Positions 17,265 to 26,327 of a DNA stretch of 64,000 nt are shown here, piece after piece. The stretch's first letter is position 1, and every line of letters begins with the position of its first letter. This DNA comes from Candidatus Nitrosocosmicus agrestis (GTDB lineage Archaea > Thermoproteota > Nitrososphaeria > Nitrososphaerales > Nitrososphaeraceae): contig NZ_VUYS01000001.1 of NCBI RefSeq assembly GCF_008389435.1, positions 62,001-126,000 on the forward strand, given 5' to 3'. The notes beneath the pieces were generated by a model. The model saw only the letters and a list, made by a program, of their open reading frames with translations, searched no databases and was not told the origin of the DNA. The translations under genes and the position numbers were made by a program.

Positions 17265-18164
17265 TTATTTCGCTAAGATAGTGCTCAGCTTTTCAGATAT
17301 TTCGTCACTTAAATCAATTTTTGAGCATGATCTTGGTATGCTATTTGTGGATATCAAATCAAATATTCCAGTTTTTCGCAATTTATCTAATGCACTTTCG
17401 TCTGAAAGTGCATGTACACACATAACAATTATTCTTCCGCTTTTATTCTTCTTTAATATCTCTATAGCCTTCATAATTGTTCCGCCGCTCGATATCATGT
17501 CATCAAGAATAATTATATCACTACCGGCAACATCTAGATCAAGATCATCATAGATGGCAATTTGTCCAGTGTTTCTATCTCTTACTTTTCTCATACATAA
17601 GGAGGGCGACTTTATTATATCGGCAAATAACTTTACTCTATCAGATCCACCTTGGTCAGGCGAAACTACCACAGCATTTTTTAATTCCAGATTGTTCAGA
17701 GCATATCTAGCTAACAGTGGAATAGATGTTAAATTAACAATATTTGATTGAAAATAAGACAATGCCTTAAGACTATGTATATCTATTGTAACCAAATCTT
17801 TAATTCCAAAACAGTCGAAGAGTTTTGCGATAAGCGACATTGTGACAACTTCTCCATCTAAAAAACTTCGATCCTGTCTAGCGTATCCCATATAAGGAAT
17901 CACAGGTATAACTTCTGCAGCTCCTGAGCTTTTACAATATGAAACCATCATTAATGTCTGCAAATAATTTGAATCTACTGGTGGAAAAGTGGATTGCACT
18001 ATAATACATTTTTTTTCAGAAAGATCTGCATTAATTCTAATTTTACTTTCCCCGTCAGAAAAGGTTCTCAATTCTACGTTAACCAATTCAACATTTAAAC
18101 AAGATGCAATCGACCTACCCAATTGAGTCGAAGAAGGTCCAGGTAATACCACTATATCTTTCAC
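17265..18164 (-). CDS. prs: Ribose-phosphate pyrophosphokinase
   Basis: A 299-residue PRPP synthase. Visible motifs are LPGPSSTQLG, the ATP-site IPYMGYARQDRSF, DLVTIDIHS, VSPDQGGSDR, the flexible loop around KVRDRNTGQ, and the PRPP-binding loop ILDDMISSGGTI. It makes PRPP from ribose 5-phosphate and ATP for nucleotide, histidine and archaeal nucleoside metabolism. The length and single domain are standard for archaea. Confidence 0.95.
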   Translation of the reverse strand: MKDIVVLPGPSSTQLGRSIASCLNVELVNVELRTFSDGESKIRINADLSEKKCIIVQSTFPPVDSNYLQTLMMVSYCKSSGAAEVIPVIPYMGYARQDRSFLDGEVVTMSLIAKLFDCFGIKDLVTIDIHSLKALSYFQSNIVNLTSIPLLARYALNNLELKNAVVVSPDQGGSDRVKLFADIIKSPSLCMRKVRDRNTGQIAIYDDLDLDVAGSDIIILDDMISSGGTIMKAIEILKKNKSGRIIVMCVHALSDESALDKLRKTGIFDLISTNSIPRSCSKIDLSDEISEKLSTILAK

Positions 18165-18355
18165 AACATGATTGGAATAATATGAGAATCTTAAAAATGT
18201 TAAACTCTCAAACTAGCAACAATCCAATTGTATATGAACTATGAAAAAAATAATGTAAATTAAAAAAACCATATGCCAAATTTGATAGTTAATAAAAGTT
18301 GATCAAGTCATACTTATTTAAAACATACAGATTGTTGTATTGAAAGATGGACTAG

Positions 18356-20467
18356 CTATTGCTTAATTATCAACAAGACCTCCGAGTTTATTTTATCTAA
18401 CTGCTCTCTAATCGCTTGAATAACTTGCTCATTAGCATTTAAGCTTGAAAAGTCCAGTAGTTGAAATCCATCTAGTAATCGAATATTTGGAGAAAGATCG
18501 GAATTTGAAAATTTTGCTATAATTGATGGGAGATCATCACGCAATCGAGAAGCCAATCCATTTATAATTTTGCCATTATCCAATGATAATCGTACCCGTC
18601 CAAATTTGTCCAACACCAATATGGATTGTTTATTTGTGTTGAAGAACAATTTTTTTTGTTTGTAAGAGTTTGTATAAATACAATAATTTCCTAATCTAAA
18701 ATCCAAGGAAATATTCCCAGTTGTCTGAAACAGATCTTTAGCAATCATAAACAACTCGTCATCACGTAGTTCTTTCGAACCGTTACTATTTAGATCAAGT
18801 GTTACGTTACCCATAGCTGTGACCCTCAGTAGTGATCGGTCACTTATATATTCGGATTGGACAGATAAGGAATCTGGCGATGCATTCTTTCGTATAGCTT
18901 CGTCTTTTACTTCTGTAATTAATTGGTTAACATCTTCAGGAGTAGGATTATGTATGGTTCTTTCTTTTTCCTCGTATATCATCCCTGTCGCAACACCTAT
19001 AGATGATATAACATCAGCATAATCAGCCTTCTTATAATCAAAATTAAGTCTTTTTGCAACCAGCGGGACCAAAACAGAAGCTCCCCCTCCACCGCCGATT
19101 ACCACAATTCTATTTTTGGACAGTTTATACTCTTTGATCATGGGAACGATATATTCTGAAATTTTGGAAACGGAAATTTCTAAAACTTGTCTTGCAACCT
19201 GTTCAGGTGTGGCACCAACAAAAGTAGCCAATTTTGAAAATACAATTCTTGCGGAATCACCATTACCATAGGCGTTATCATTTGTTGGTACAAGGTTCAG
19301 AGCGTTTGCTGCACAAGTGTTGGTTATTCCATATTTCTTTCCACTAGGCACCTTTATACAGATATAGTCATCAGGATCATTGTTTAATGGACTGATTGTA
19401 ACAATTTCACCTTTCTTTAGTTCCTCGGGACTACCAAAACAAGAGTATTCCAAGCCAGCAATATGTGATGACCTAGGGCCAACGTCAATAATTTTCCTTT
19501 TTCCTGAAAGTCGTATAAGGGAACCTCCTGCTACTCCACATATTCTTGCATCAAGTGACCTTATACATGTCGGATGCTCCATTATGTTAACATACCTCAT
19601 TTCGGGTTTACCGTCTTTGATGATGCTAATGTTGGTAGATGTACCACCAACTTCGATAAATATTCCCTCCAAAACTTGAAGGAAGAGCAAAGCCCCTACA
19701 ACACTTGCCGCCGGACCAGACAGTACTGTTATGATAGGCTTGTGCAAAAAAGAATCCAAAGTAGTTACGCCTCCATCGCCTTTCATTATCATAACAGGTA
19801 CGTTAATGCCTAATTTGCTAACTGCAGATTTGACGAAGGTAGCTGTGCTAGTAGCTTTTGGGAGAATGCTCGCGTTTATGGTCGCTGTCAAAGTTCTAAT
19901 CTCCAAACCATAAATCCCAGTTAACTCATGTCCTGCAGTACATGGGAGTTTAGAATGTTTCATTACGAATAACTCATTACTAGGATCATCAACTCCAAAG
20001 GCTTCACTAACAACTATTGATTGTGCTCCTTCAGAAACCAGATTTTCAATAGATCTTACAATTCCTGGTTCTTCCAAGTATTTGGAGGTATCCAAAAATG
20101 TATAACAAGTTCGCAAATATTTATTAGAATTCAAAGAGATATCTTTTATATGAGTCCTTTTGACTACGTTAGTTTTTTCCATTCCTACGCCCATCCCAAT
20201 AATACCAACTTTTGAAACATCCCCCTCAAGAAATGCGTTGACAGCCTGGGTCGTGCTGTGAGAAATTAGCTCAATTTCATCATGGTTTATGTTACAGATT
20301 TCAATCAATGATGACAAGGCGGTTATGATTCCTACTGACACACCTCCTTCCGTAGCATGGGTTGTTGGAACAGATTTCTTTCCAAGGATCTTCTTATCGA
20401 TTACATCTATTGCCACGGCCTTCGTAAAGGTTCCCCCCACGTCTATCCCTATCCGTATTCTTTTCAT
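18356..20467 (-). CDS. Hydantoinase/oxoprolinase family protein (HyuA-like)
   Basis: A 703-residue ASKHA-fold protein. The phosphate-binding start GIDVGGTFTKAVAID and the internal GGDGGV and IEVGGTSTNISII segments, with VIGGGGGASVLVPLVA, match HyuA/OplAH N-hydantoinase subunits. These use ATP to open cyclic amides or to activate ketones. No HyuB-type partner is adjacent, although most HyuA proteins work with HyuB. Instead it follows a racemase-like gene (85-nt gap, same strand). The substrate is unknown; a cyclic amide or imide is suggested by the family. Confidence 0.85.
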   Translation of the reverse strand: MKRIRIGIDVGGTFTKAVAIDVIDKKILGKKSVPTTHATEGGVSVGIITALSSLIEICNINHDEIELISHSTTQAVNAFLEGDVSKVGIIGMGVGMEKTNVVKRTHIKDISLNSNKYLRTCYTFLDTSKYLEEPGIVRSIENLVSEGAQSIVVSEAFGVDDPSNELFVMKHSKLPCTAGHELTGIYGLEIRTLTATINASILPKATSTATFVKSAVSKLGINVPVMIMKGDGGVTTLDSFLHKPIITVLSGPAASVVGALLFLQVLEGIFIEVGGTSTNISIIKDGKPEMRYVNIMEHPTCIRSLDARICGVAGGSLIRLSGKRKIIDVGPRSSHIAGLEYSCFGSPEELKKGEIVTISPLNNDPDDYICIKVPSGKKYGITNTCAANALNLVPTNDNAYGNGDSARIVFSKLATFVGATPEQVARQVLEISVSKISEYIVPMIKEYKLSKNRIVVIGGGGGASVLVPLVAKRLNFDYKKADYADVISSIGVATGMIYEEKERTIHNPTPEDVNQLITEVKDEAIRKNASPDSLSVQSEYISDRSLLRVTAMGNVTLDLNSNGSKELRDDELFMIAKDLFQTTGNISLDFRLGNYCIYTNSYKQKKLFFNTNKQSILVLDKFGRVRLSLDNGKIINGLASRLRDDLPSIIAKFSNSDLSPNIRLLDGFQLLDFSSLNANEQVIQAIREQLDKINSEVLLIIKQ

Positions 20468-20552
20468 CTTCTTACCCCCCCTTTTTCATAAAAATCAGAA
20501 AAACAATTAATTCAAAGGATTCATGTAATTTAAACTCTCTCAAAAAAAGGTT

Positions 20553-21350
20553 CTATAATTGAAGCGAAACATCAACTACTTGATCACGGATTCGCATGTA
20601 GCGAAGAATTGACTGAAAATTTTCTTTATCTGCCGATACAAGGATTTCAAGTTTGCCAGTACCACTCTTGTTCAAATCACCCGTATATTTCAGATGGCCT
20701 TTTACAGAACGTGCGACTTCCGTTGAACAATTCACGAATTTTACAGATGGGATGATATCCTCCATGTAGTTTGTAATAAACGGCAGATGTGTGCTGCATA
20801 ATGCTACTACGTCAACAGAGTTATCAATATACGGTTTAATTACTCCCCTGATTCTTTTAATTGCAGATTTCTGATCAAATAGAAAAGTCCCATCCTCTAC
20901 TAAATTGATTATATCTGACGAGTCAATCTTTTCTATGAAAATTTTTTGTGGAACTTCCTTTTTGATAAGATAAGCAAATTCCTTGCTTTCTAGAGTCCCA
21001 TGTGATGCCATAACTGCAATATGGTCCTTTCTACTTAGATCCATTGTACGCTTTAGAGGAAGCTTGGTGGGTATTATATCCATAGAAAAATCGTATTTTA
21101 TTTCTTCATAAATCTGAATTGACGGTGTAACGGATGCCATCACTATTAGCTTCGGCTTATACTTTGCCAAAAAATTTATAGACTTGACTATTAAATTTCT
21201 CAACTCATGTTTTGATTTGTTTCCATATGGAAAATTCATCTTATCGGCAAAGTACAGAATATTTTCGTACGGAAGGGCCTTCCTTAACTCTCTAACAACA
21301 GAAAGAGATCCCAATCCAGAGTCAAAAACTGCAATTGGTCTATATAACAC
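20553..21350 (-). CDS. Glutamate-racemase-like protein with both catalytic cysteines replaced by serine
   Basis: A 265-residue member of the Asp/Glu racemase superfamily. It has FDSGLGSLSVV, YFADKMNFPYGNKS and THLPFI, as in MurI. In MurI the catalytic cysteines lie in ACNTAS and LGCTHYP. Here the first site reads MASVTPS (S73) and the second LCSTHLP (S186, with Cys185 one place earlier). Codons TCC and AGC confirm serine. Archaea lack murein, and an ordinary two-base racemisation seems unlikely. It starts at GTG and precedes hyuA-like, with a TTAGG/CCTAA palindrome at its promoter. A ligand-binding or altered-catalysis role is inferred. Confidence 0.8.
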   Translation of the reverse strand: MLYRPIAVFDSGLGSLSVVRELRKALPYENILYFADKMNFPYGNKSKHELRNLIVKSINFLAKYKPKLIVMASVTPSIQIYEEIKYDFSMDIIPTKLPLKRTMDLSRKDHIAVMASHGTLESKEFAYLIKKEVPQKIFIEKIDSSDIINLVEDGTFLFDQKSAIKRIRGVIKPYIDNSVDVVALCSTHLPFITNYMEDIIPSVKFVNCSTEVARSVKGHLKYTGDLNKSGTGKLEILVSADKENFQSILRYMRIRDQVVDVSLQL

Positions 21351-21384
21351 AACGAATAGAATTCCGTAAAGGTGTAAAAATGTT

Positions 21385-21403
21385 TTAGGTATAATTATCC
21401 TAA
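21385..21403 (-). promoter_or_regulatory. DtxR-type palindrome at the promoter of the racemase-like/HyuA unit
   Basis: A 19-bp element with arms TTAGG and CCTAA separated by 9 nt, the geometry of the outer half-sites of DtxR/IdeR operators. It lies 35-53 nt upstream of the GTG start, overlaps a TATA-like aattata, and covers the stop codon of the DtxR-type gene. Confidence 0.5.
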
Positions 21404-21862
21404 ATTACAGCAGTTTCCCTCAGGAATTCTATATCCATGAGGGCATATCTTAGGATGCTTCAATAAAGTACAGAGTGCATCCGTAAAAATTTCTTTCATA
21501 TGATGTTCAATTCCACATACCATCTCCTCATCCACATCTATTTTAAGAGCATCCTTCATTAGTACCTCCAATAACCGGGTATTACGTATCATTTGTTTTC
21601 CTATCTTTTCGCCCTCTGCAGTTATTGTAACAATGGAACCTTTTTTGTAATCAATCAAATTAGAGTCATTTAATTTATGAAGCATCTGAACTACTGATGG
21701 TTGCGTTACGTTAAGGATCTTGGCTATAGAGCTGACCTTTAACTCTTGCCCGCTTTCCAAAATAGACCACATTGCCTTTAAATACATTTCAACATGCTCG
21801 GCTTCTGCAGTACCTACATACAATTGTTCGGCAACTTCAGAATTCTTTGAATAGGCAGTCAA
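21395..21862 (-). CDS. DtxR/MntR-family metal-dependent transcriptional regulator
   Basis: A 155-residue two-domain regulator. The N-terminal winged helix (about 20-82) has helix-turn-helix SSIAKILNVTQPSVVQMLHKL. The dimerisation and metal domain carries VCGIEHHMKE (C116, E119, H120), the DtxR metal-site pattern, and ends with CPHGYRIP and two further cysteines (C151, C152). The SH3-like third domain of DtxR is missing, as in MntR or many archaeal members. Iron is the likely metal, given TTAGG...CCTAA boxes nearby and at an FTR1 permease. An AT-rich perfect palindrome precedes its start. Confidence 0.88.
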   Translation of the reverse strand: MTAYSKNSEVAEQLYVGTAEAEHVEMYLKAMWSILESGQELKVSSIAKILNVTQPSVVQMLHKLNDSNLIDYKKGSIVTITAEGEKIGKQMIRNTRLLEVLMKDALKIDVDEEMVCGIEHHMKEIFTDALCTLLKHPKICPHGYRIPEGNCCNLG

Positions 21863-21867
21863 CGTTT

Positions 21868-21885
21868 ATAATATTACAATATTAT
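21868..21885 (-). promoter_or_regulatory. Perfect palindrome upstream of the DtxR-type gene
   Basis: ATAATATT-AC-AATATTAT, 8-bp perfect arms with a 2-nt spacer, ends 6 nt before the start codon. It could be an autoregulatory operator; its AT-only composition means chance is also possible. Confidence 0.35.
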
Positions 21886-21983
21886 TTTTTAACTTTATTA
21901 ATCTTTTCAGAATTAATAAACAAACAACCTTTAATAATTCATTTTGGCGATTAAGTTTTAAGGAAAACTCACACTATTAGTTT

Positions 21984-22337
21984 CTATTGAACAATCAGAT
22001 TTCTTTCATTTTTCTTGAACTGCAAAAGAACTTGTTTCTTGTTTAGCATGAGCTCAACTGACTGTATTTTACTTTTGTAAAAAACGACTTTTTTTCCTTT
22101 TTCATTTATCACTATTCTATCTATAAATAACAGGCCAAGATCTTTGAGTTTTTTTATTTTTTTATATGTGGAACTAATGGGAAGGTCATTTTCTTTACAA
22201 ATTTCAAACACGGTTTTTGAATCCTCAATTATTGACATTACGATCTTGTATGAAAAACCATCAAACAGTTCCTTTAGTAATATAGACGCATTTTTGTCTT
22301 CTTGGTTCAATAAATATTTGTGATCAGAGAACATCAT
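21984..22337 (-). CDS. Small winged-helix regulator (ArsR/TrmB-like)
   Basis: A 117-residue protein. Its core (about 27-95) is a winged helix: KIVMSIIEDSKTVFEICKEN, then the recognition part DLPISSTYKKIKKL, then a wing with FIDRIVINEKGKKVVFYKS. No metal-binding cysteines are visible. The promoter carries two tandem TTAGG-N4-CCTAA boxes between a TATA element and the start codon, so the gene is probably controlled by the neighbouring DtxR-type protein. Its own targets are unknown. Confidence 0.7.
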   Translation of the reverse strand: MMFSDHKYLLNQEDKNASILLKELFDGFSYKIVMSIIEDSKTVFEICKENDLPISSTYKKIKKLKDLGLLFIDRIVINEKGKKVVFYKSKIQSVELMLNKKQVLLQFKKNERNLIVQ

Positions 22338-22368
22338 TTAGGCTTACCTAATTATTAGGATAACCTAA
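22338..22368 (-). promoter_or_regulatory. Tandem DtxR-type boxes at the HTH-gene promoter
   Basis: Two 14-bp palindromes of form TTAGG-N4-CCTAA (22338-22351 ttaggcttacctaa, 22355-22368 ttaggataacctaa) are spaced 17 bp apart. The first abuts the start codon. They match the core of the DtxR/IdeR consensus and would occlude the transcription start. Confidence 0.7.
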
Positions 22369-22377
22369 TATTTAAAC
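22369..22377 (-). promoter_or_regulatory. TATA box of the HTH gene
   Basis: On the minus strand the sequence reads gtttaaatat directly upstream of the tandem boxes and 32-40 nt from the start codon, which is the expected position for a short-leader archaeal transcript. Confidence 0.55.
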
Positions 22378-22537
22378 GGTGTTATAATATTCTAAAATAT
22401 CAAAACAAAATTCATCAATTTATATCATTAAATGCCTTACTAACAGTGTTATTTTACATTTTCATTGATTCAGATTAAATCACGTTGAGAGGGACATTAT
22501 GATTGTGGTGCGGACACAATCCTAAATACATCTTACT

Positions 22538-24202
22538 TCATTCTACACTAATCTGTCCTCCCATTGTGGGATGATAGATACAATAATAATCGAATGTACC
22601 TTTGTCATCAAACTTTAGAGAATAAGGTTGTTTTGAAAGTATAGCGTCAGAGTCAAACAATTCACCTTCGTTGGGGTCACTATCTGATCCTGAAGTTACA
22701 GTGTGCGACACAGTATCTGCATTATACCAAGTAATTGTTTCTCCTGATTTGATCTTGATTGGATTTGGCGAGTAAGAGTTTTCACCGTTAATTCCATTTA
22801 TTGTAACCAATATGGAATCCTTTGGTATAATACCCTCATTAGACAAAGGTTTTGGTGAGGGCATAGTACTTTGAGAGGCCGGGACCACTCGATATAAATC
22901 GCCGGTAAAACTCAGCACATACATGTAACCATCTGGCCCTATTTGGATGTCGGTAATTCCTCCAAAACCCTGTCCAAATATGATTGGAATACTTTCTACA
23001 GTACTATCAACTTTTTTATCCGCTAATGCTGATATATCGCCCATGTAGGTATCATTAATTGCAATATCATCACGTTCTGCATTGAGTGTAAATCGATATA
23101 GTAGTCCGTTATTGATATCACCAACAAACATATTATTTTCGTATTTTTTACCCAACTTTTCTGAATTCAAAAATTTTAGCGCTGTTGGACCAACTGGAAT
23201 TTGCCATACGAATTTAGGTTCTGCGTATTTCCCTTTTCCAAAAATTACCAAATCAGACGGAGTCGCTCCATCTCCAAGTGTATCATCAGAAGAAAATCCT
23301 TGAATTAAGGCCCAACCACTGTTGAAACCAGGGAAAACAAGGTTTATCTCATCTCCAGCGGTCGGACCATTTTCGGTATCCCACAAATTACCAGTTACTG
23401 GATCAAAGTCCATGCCAAAACTATTACGTATACCCATTGCATAGTAAATGCTTAAGGGTAATTCGCTACCAAAAATTGGAACTTCGTTTACTATTTGACC
23501 TTCTTGAGTAATCCTAAGGACTCCACCTAATCCGTTGGGTAAGGGTCCATTCTCAATGTTTTGGGCTTGAGTTCTATGACCACCTACTTCACCAATTACG
23601 TAGTATATATTATTGTCTGGACCAACCAAAACTTTCCCTCCATTATGATCTGTTCTATTAATATTATTAGGCAAGGCAGTCAAGTCCAATATCAGAACGG
23701 GATTAATTAATCGGCCATCTGAGTAGTCATATCTATATAACCTATTGCCTAGCGGATCAACGTTCCCTTTCACATCGCTTCCGTCCTGACTGTTTCCGGA
23801 TTCAGTGTATGCCAGAAAGACGTTTGTTTTACCTTCTGAATGCTTTGATACAGCTATTCCCAATAATCCACGTTCGATCTTGGAAGCAACTGATAAATCT
23901 AAGACTGGATTATTTTGAACCTCACCATCTAGAACTCTCATTACTCTACCAGTATTTTTTTCAGTAACTAGTAAATCATTATCTCCTATAAATGTCATAC
24001 CAGTTGGAAACGTTAAACCCGAAGCTACTTTTTCAACAGTAAGATTGTCATCATTAATCGTAGGTCCTGAAGTAGAAGGTAACGCCTTAGAATATGCTCC
24101 ATAAGATAAATTATTCACAATAGTGTTGAGAGAAATAAAAAAAGTTAATGCAATTACTAATATAAAAGTCAACAGTTTAATATTATAAACAATTCTAATC
24201 AA
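22538..24202 (-). CDS. Secreted PQQ-type sugar dehydrogenase-like beta-propeller fused to a cupredoxin
   Basis: A 554-residue exported protein. A signal or anchor helix (about 9-32) precedes a glucose/sorbosone-dehydrogenase-like propeller (about 55-440; RGLLGIAV, RTDHNGGKVLVGPDNNIYY, GIRNSFGMDFDP, DTENGPTAGDEINL). A C-terminal blue-copper domain (about 460-554) carries ligands H500, C541, H544 and M547 (CIYHPTM). The propeller would oxidise a sugar or aldehyde and the cupredoxin could take the electrons directly. The electron acceptor and PQQ dependence are inferred; no pqq genes are in the window. Confidence 0.85.
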   Translation of the reverse strand: MIRIVYNIKLLTFILVIALTFFISLNTIVNNLSYGAYSKALPSTSGPTINDDNLTVEKVASGLTFPTGMTFIGDNDLLVTEKNTGRVMRVLDGEVQNNPVLDLSVASKIERGLLGIAVSKHSEGKTNVFLAYTESGNSQDGSDVKGNVDPLGNRLYRYDYSDGRLINPVLILDLTALPNNINRTDHNGGKVLVGPDNNIYYVIGEVGGHRTQAQNIENGPLPNGLGGVLRITQEGQIVNEVPIFGSELPLSIYYAMGIRNSFGMDFDPVTGNLWDTENGPTAGDEINLVFPGFNSGWALIQGFSSDDTLGDGATPSDLVIFGKGKYAEPKFVWQIPVGPTALKFLNSEKLGKKYENNMFVGDINNGLLYRFTLNAERDDIAINDTYMGDISALADKKVDSTVESIPIIFGQGFGGITDIQIGPDGYMYVLSFTGDLYRVVPASQSTMPSPKPLSNEGIIPKDSILVTINGINGENSYSPNPIKIKSGETITWYNADTVSHTVTSGSDSDPNEGELFDSDAILSKQPYSLKFDDKGTFDYYCIYHPTMGGQISVE

Positions 24203-24394
24203 TGTAAAAAATTATTCTTATTTTGATTAAAAGGTTACGTAGTATTCTTTCTGAAAATTCTATTTTTTTGATCGACTTTAAAAGACCGAACTAATGCGAT
24301 AGTTTACAGATTAGCCGTAGCAATAATAATATAAATAATTTAAATATCAAATAGAGAATATAATTCTAAGTAGCGTACCTTATCAATTTTAATA

Positions 24395-25038
24395 ATGAAT
24401 TAAACATTACGATCAATCTCAAGATTTGATATTAATACTCAAGTTTTTCATAGATCTCCAAACGTCAATTTGTTAAAGTGGTCGAATTTTGAAAGCCATC
24501 AATATGCTTCTTAAACAATCTTTTGTGGTACGCATGTTGGAACCCATATTGATGCCACTTTTCACTTTAACAAAAATGGGATCACAATGAAAAAATATCA
24601 CTTGAAAGACTCGTCATTGACAAGACATAATGGTAATCAAAGGTGACAAAGGAGAAAACGAAAACATAAAAGTTCATGATTTAGATAATTATAGCATCGA
24701 TGCTATTGATACCATTTTGATTAATACTACGTGGTCAAATTACAATAAATTAAAAAATACTTAGACGAATCCAGATCTGTCTGAAGAAGTAGCAACGTAA
24801 TTTGTAGAAAAAAGAATAAACTTCATTGGTATTGACAGTCCACCTATAGATCCAATATACAATTCAGGATTTGACTCACATAAGACACTTAGTAACAAGG
24901 TATCTAATTATAGAAACCCGATGAAATTTATACAAGTTAGTAGATAAAAATCGTATTAAACTAATGGTAACTCCTTTGAGATCAAAAAAAATTACTTTGA
25001 GTTGGGCGAGAATGCTTGCAGTAATTGAGCAATGTTAA
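24395..25038 (+). pseudogene. Decayed cyclase-family gene (kynurenine formamidase/KynB-like)
   Basis: Translated pieces follow a cyclase-family protein from end to end but are broken by stops and frameshifts. In order: FDINTQVFHRSPNVN, a stop, then the metal motif GTHVGTHIDA with FHFNKNG, SLERLVIDKT in a second frame, then VIKGDKGENE, DTILINTTWS, a stop, NPDLSEEVAT, a stop, FVEKRINFIGIDSPPIDP, SHKTLSN, and LMVTPLRSKK...MLAVIEQC at the end. The third codon is also a stop. At least two frameshifts are visible. The metal-binding HxGTHxDA pattern makes the family assignment firm. Confidence 0.85.
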
Positions 25039-25075
25039 GCTTTAGTATCTAGTTAATATTTGCCAAACCTGTTCA

Positions 25076-26233
25076 TCAAGTATTAGAACTCTGATGCAAA
25101 ATGCCACTTTGAGAAATGTTGCTTTTATTCTTTGACTTTGAATTGCTTATCAGTCCCACCAATCTATAACCATATTCAAAATTATGCTTCACATGATTAA
25201 TTCCATGAGTCAAATGCGGTTCGAACTTCTTGTCTAGAATTTGCTCGATATAGAATTGAACCTTTTTAATGGAGATCTGTGAATGTCTAATTTGTTTGTC
25301 TGAAAGAGAACGGCCAAGCTCAGATTCAACTTTGGATTTAAAATCCTTCAATTCAATTAGTTTACCATATCTAAGTACTTTGTTATAGTTATTGGAGATA
25401 TCATAAAGCTTTTGTATATCCTTTCCAGGAAGTTTATTTAATGAATTCTTCACCTGAAGGGGATCCCGCTGAACAATCTGAGCTATTTTGTTAGCCATTT
25501 CCTCAATCATTTTAGAATGATCAAGTCTGCTCGCCTCTGTAGATGGATGTATGTCATTATTAGCAACTAATAATTTTTCCTTTTGCAGTTGAAACTCTCT
25601 GTCGATGGATATTTGTATATTATTTTTATTTTGACCAGCTAATTGTCCTGAATGATCAATATTCGTATTTAAGATTGAAGAAAGATCCTTTTGAGGATAA
25701 GAATATTTTCCATTTACCAAAAGTGATTTTTTGGATTCATAGTAAGGTTTTAGTTGAAATAAGGATACCTTTCGTCCATCAAGGTCCACTTTAAAGAAAA
25801 TGATAGATAAAATATCTACCAGTAAATTGGGAAATTGGACTTTAACATTATCTGAAAATTTATCGTATCTAACTACTAAATCATTGCATATTTCAAATAC
25901 AATATTGTCGTAAGTAGAGAGAGTGAATGGGACAGTGTTATTGCGTTTCTTTATGAGGTGATCTATTAGAAATTTATAAGACATTATGAAAAAGTCATAA
26001 ACGTCATTCTTCTTGAGCAATATATTCCTGTATTGCACAAAAACAGTTATGGACTTTAATAAGATCATAAAAGAATTTGGTTCTTTTAGATCCGGAAACC
26101 AATTCTCAAAGTCTTTCATAATAGATAACAAACGATCATCATCATTCTCGAGATCGTCAAGCCAATTAATCCCAAGTTCTTTGTAGCTCTTTTTAAATAG
26201 AACGTTGAAATCAACATTTGATTCACTATTCAT
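25076..26233 (-). CDS. Soluble protein of unknown function, 385 residues
   Basis: An acidic-to-neutral, helix-rich protein with no signal or membrane segment. The N-terminal half (about 1-190) has Leu/Phe-rich helices. A polar Asn/Gln linker (about 190-235) follows, then a basic helical C-terminal third (KLPGKDIQKLYDISNN, ELGRSLSDKQIRHSQISIKK) that could bind nucleic acid. I do not recognise the family. It stands alone between a decayed cyclase gene and a DedA-family gene. Confidence 0.6.
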   Translation of the reverse strand: MNSESNVDFNVLFKKSYKELGINWLDDLENDDDRLLSIMKDFENWFPDLKEPNSFMILLKSITVFVQYRNILLKKNDVYDFFIMSYKFLIDHLIKKRNNTVPFTLSTYDNIVFEICNDLVVRYDKFSDNVKVQFPNLLVDILSIIFFKVDLDGRKVSLFQLKPYYESKKSLLVNGKYSYPQKDLSSILNTNIDHSGQLAGQNKNNIQISIDREFQLQKEKLLVANNDIHPSTEASRLDHSKMIEEMANKIAQIVQRDPLQVKNSLNKLPGKDIQKLYDISNNYNKVLRYGKLIELKDFKSKVESELGRSLSDKQIRHSQISIKKVQFYIEQILDKKFEPHLTHGINHVKHNFEYGYRLVGLISNSKSKNKSNISQSGILHQSSNT

Positions 26234-26327
26234 CTCAGATAATGTATATTGTAATTTTTTTGTTATTAAACATTAGAAAATAATTTAGGTAAAGAAATTT
26301 ATGTACAAAAAGTAATGAAAAAATTTA

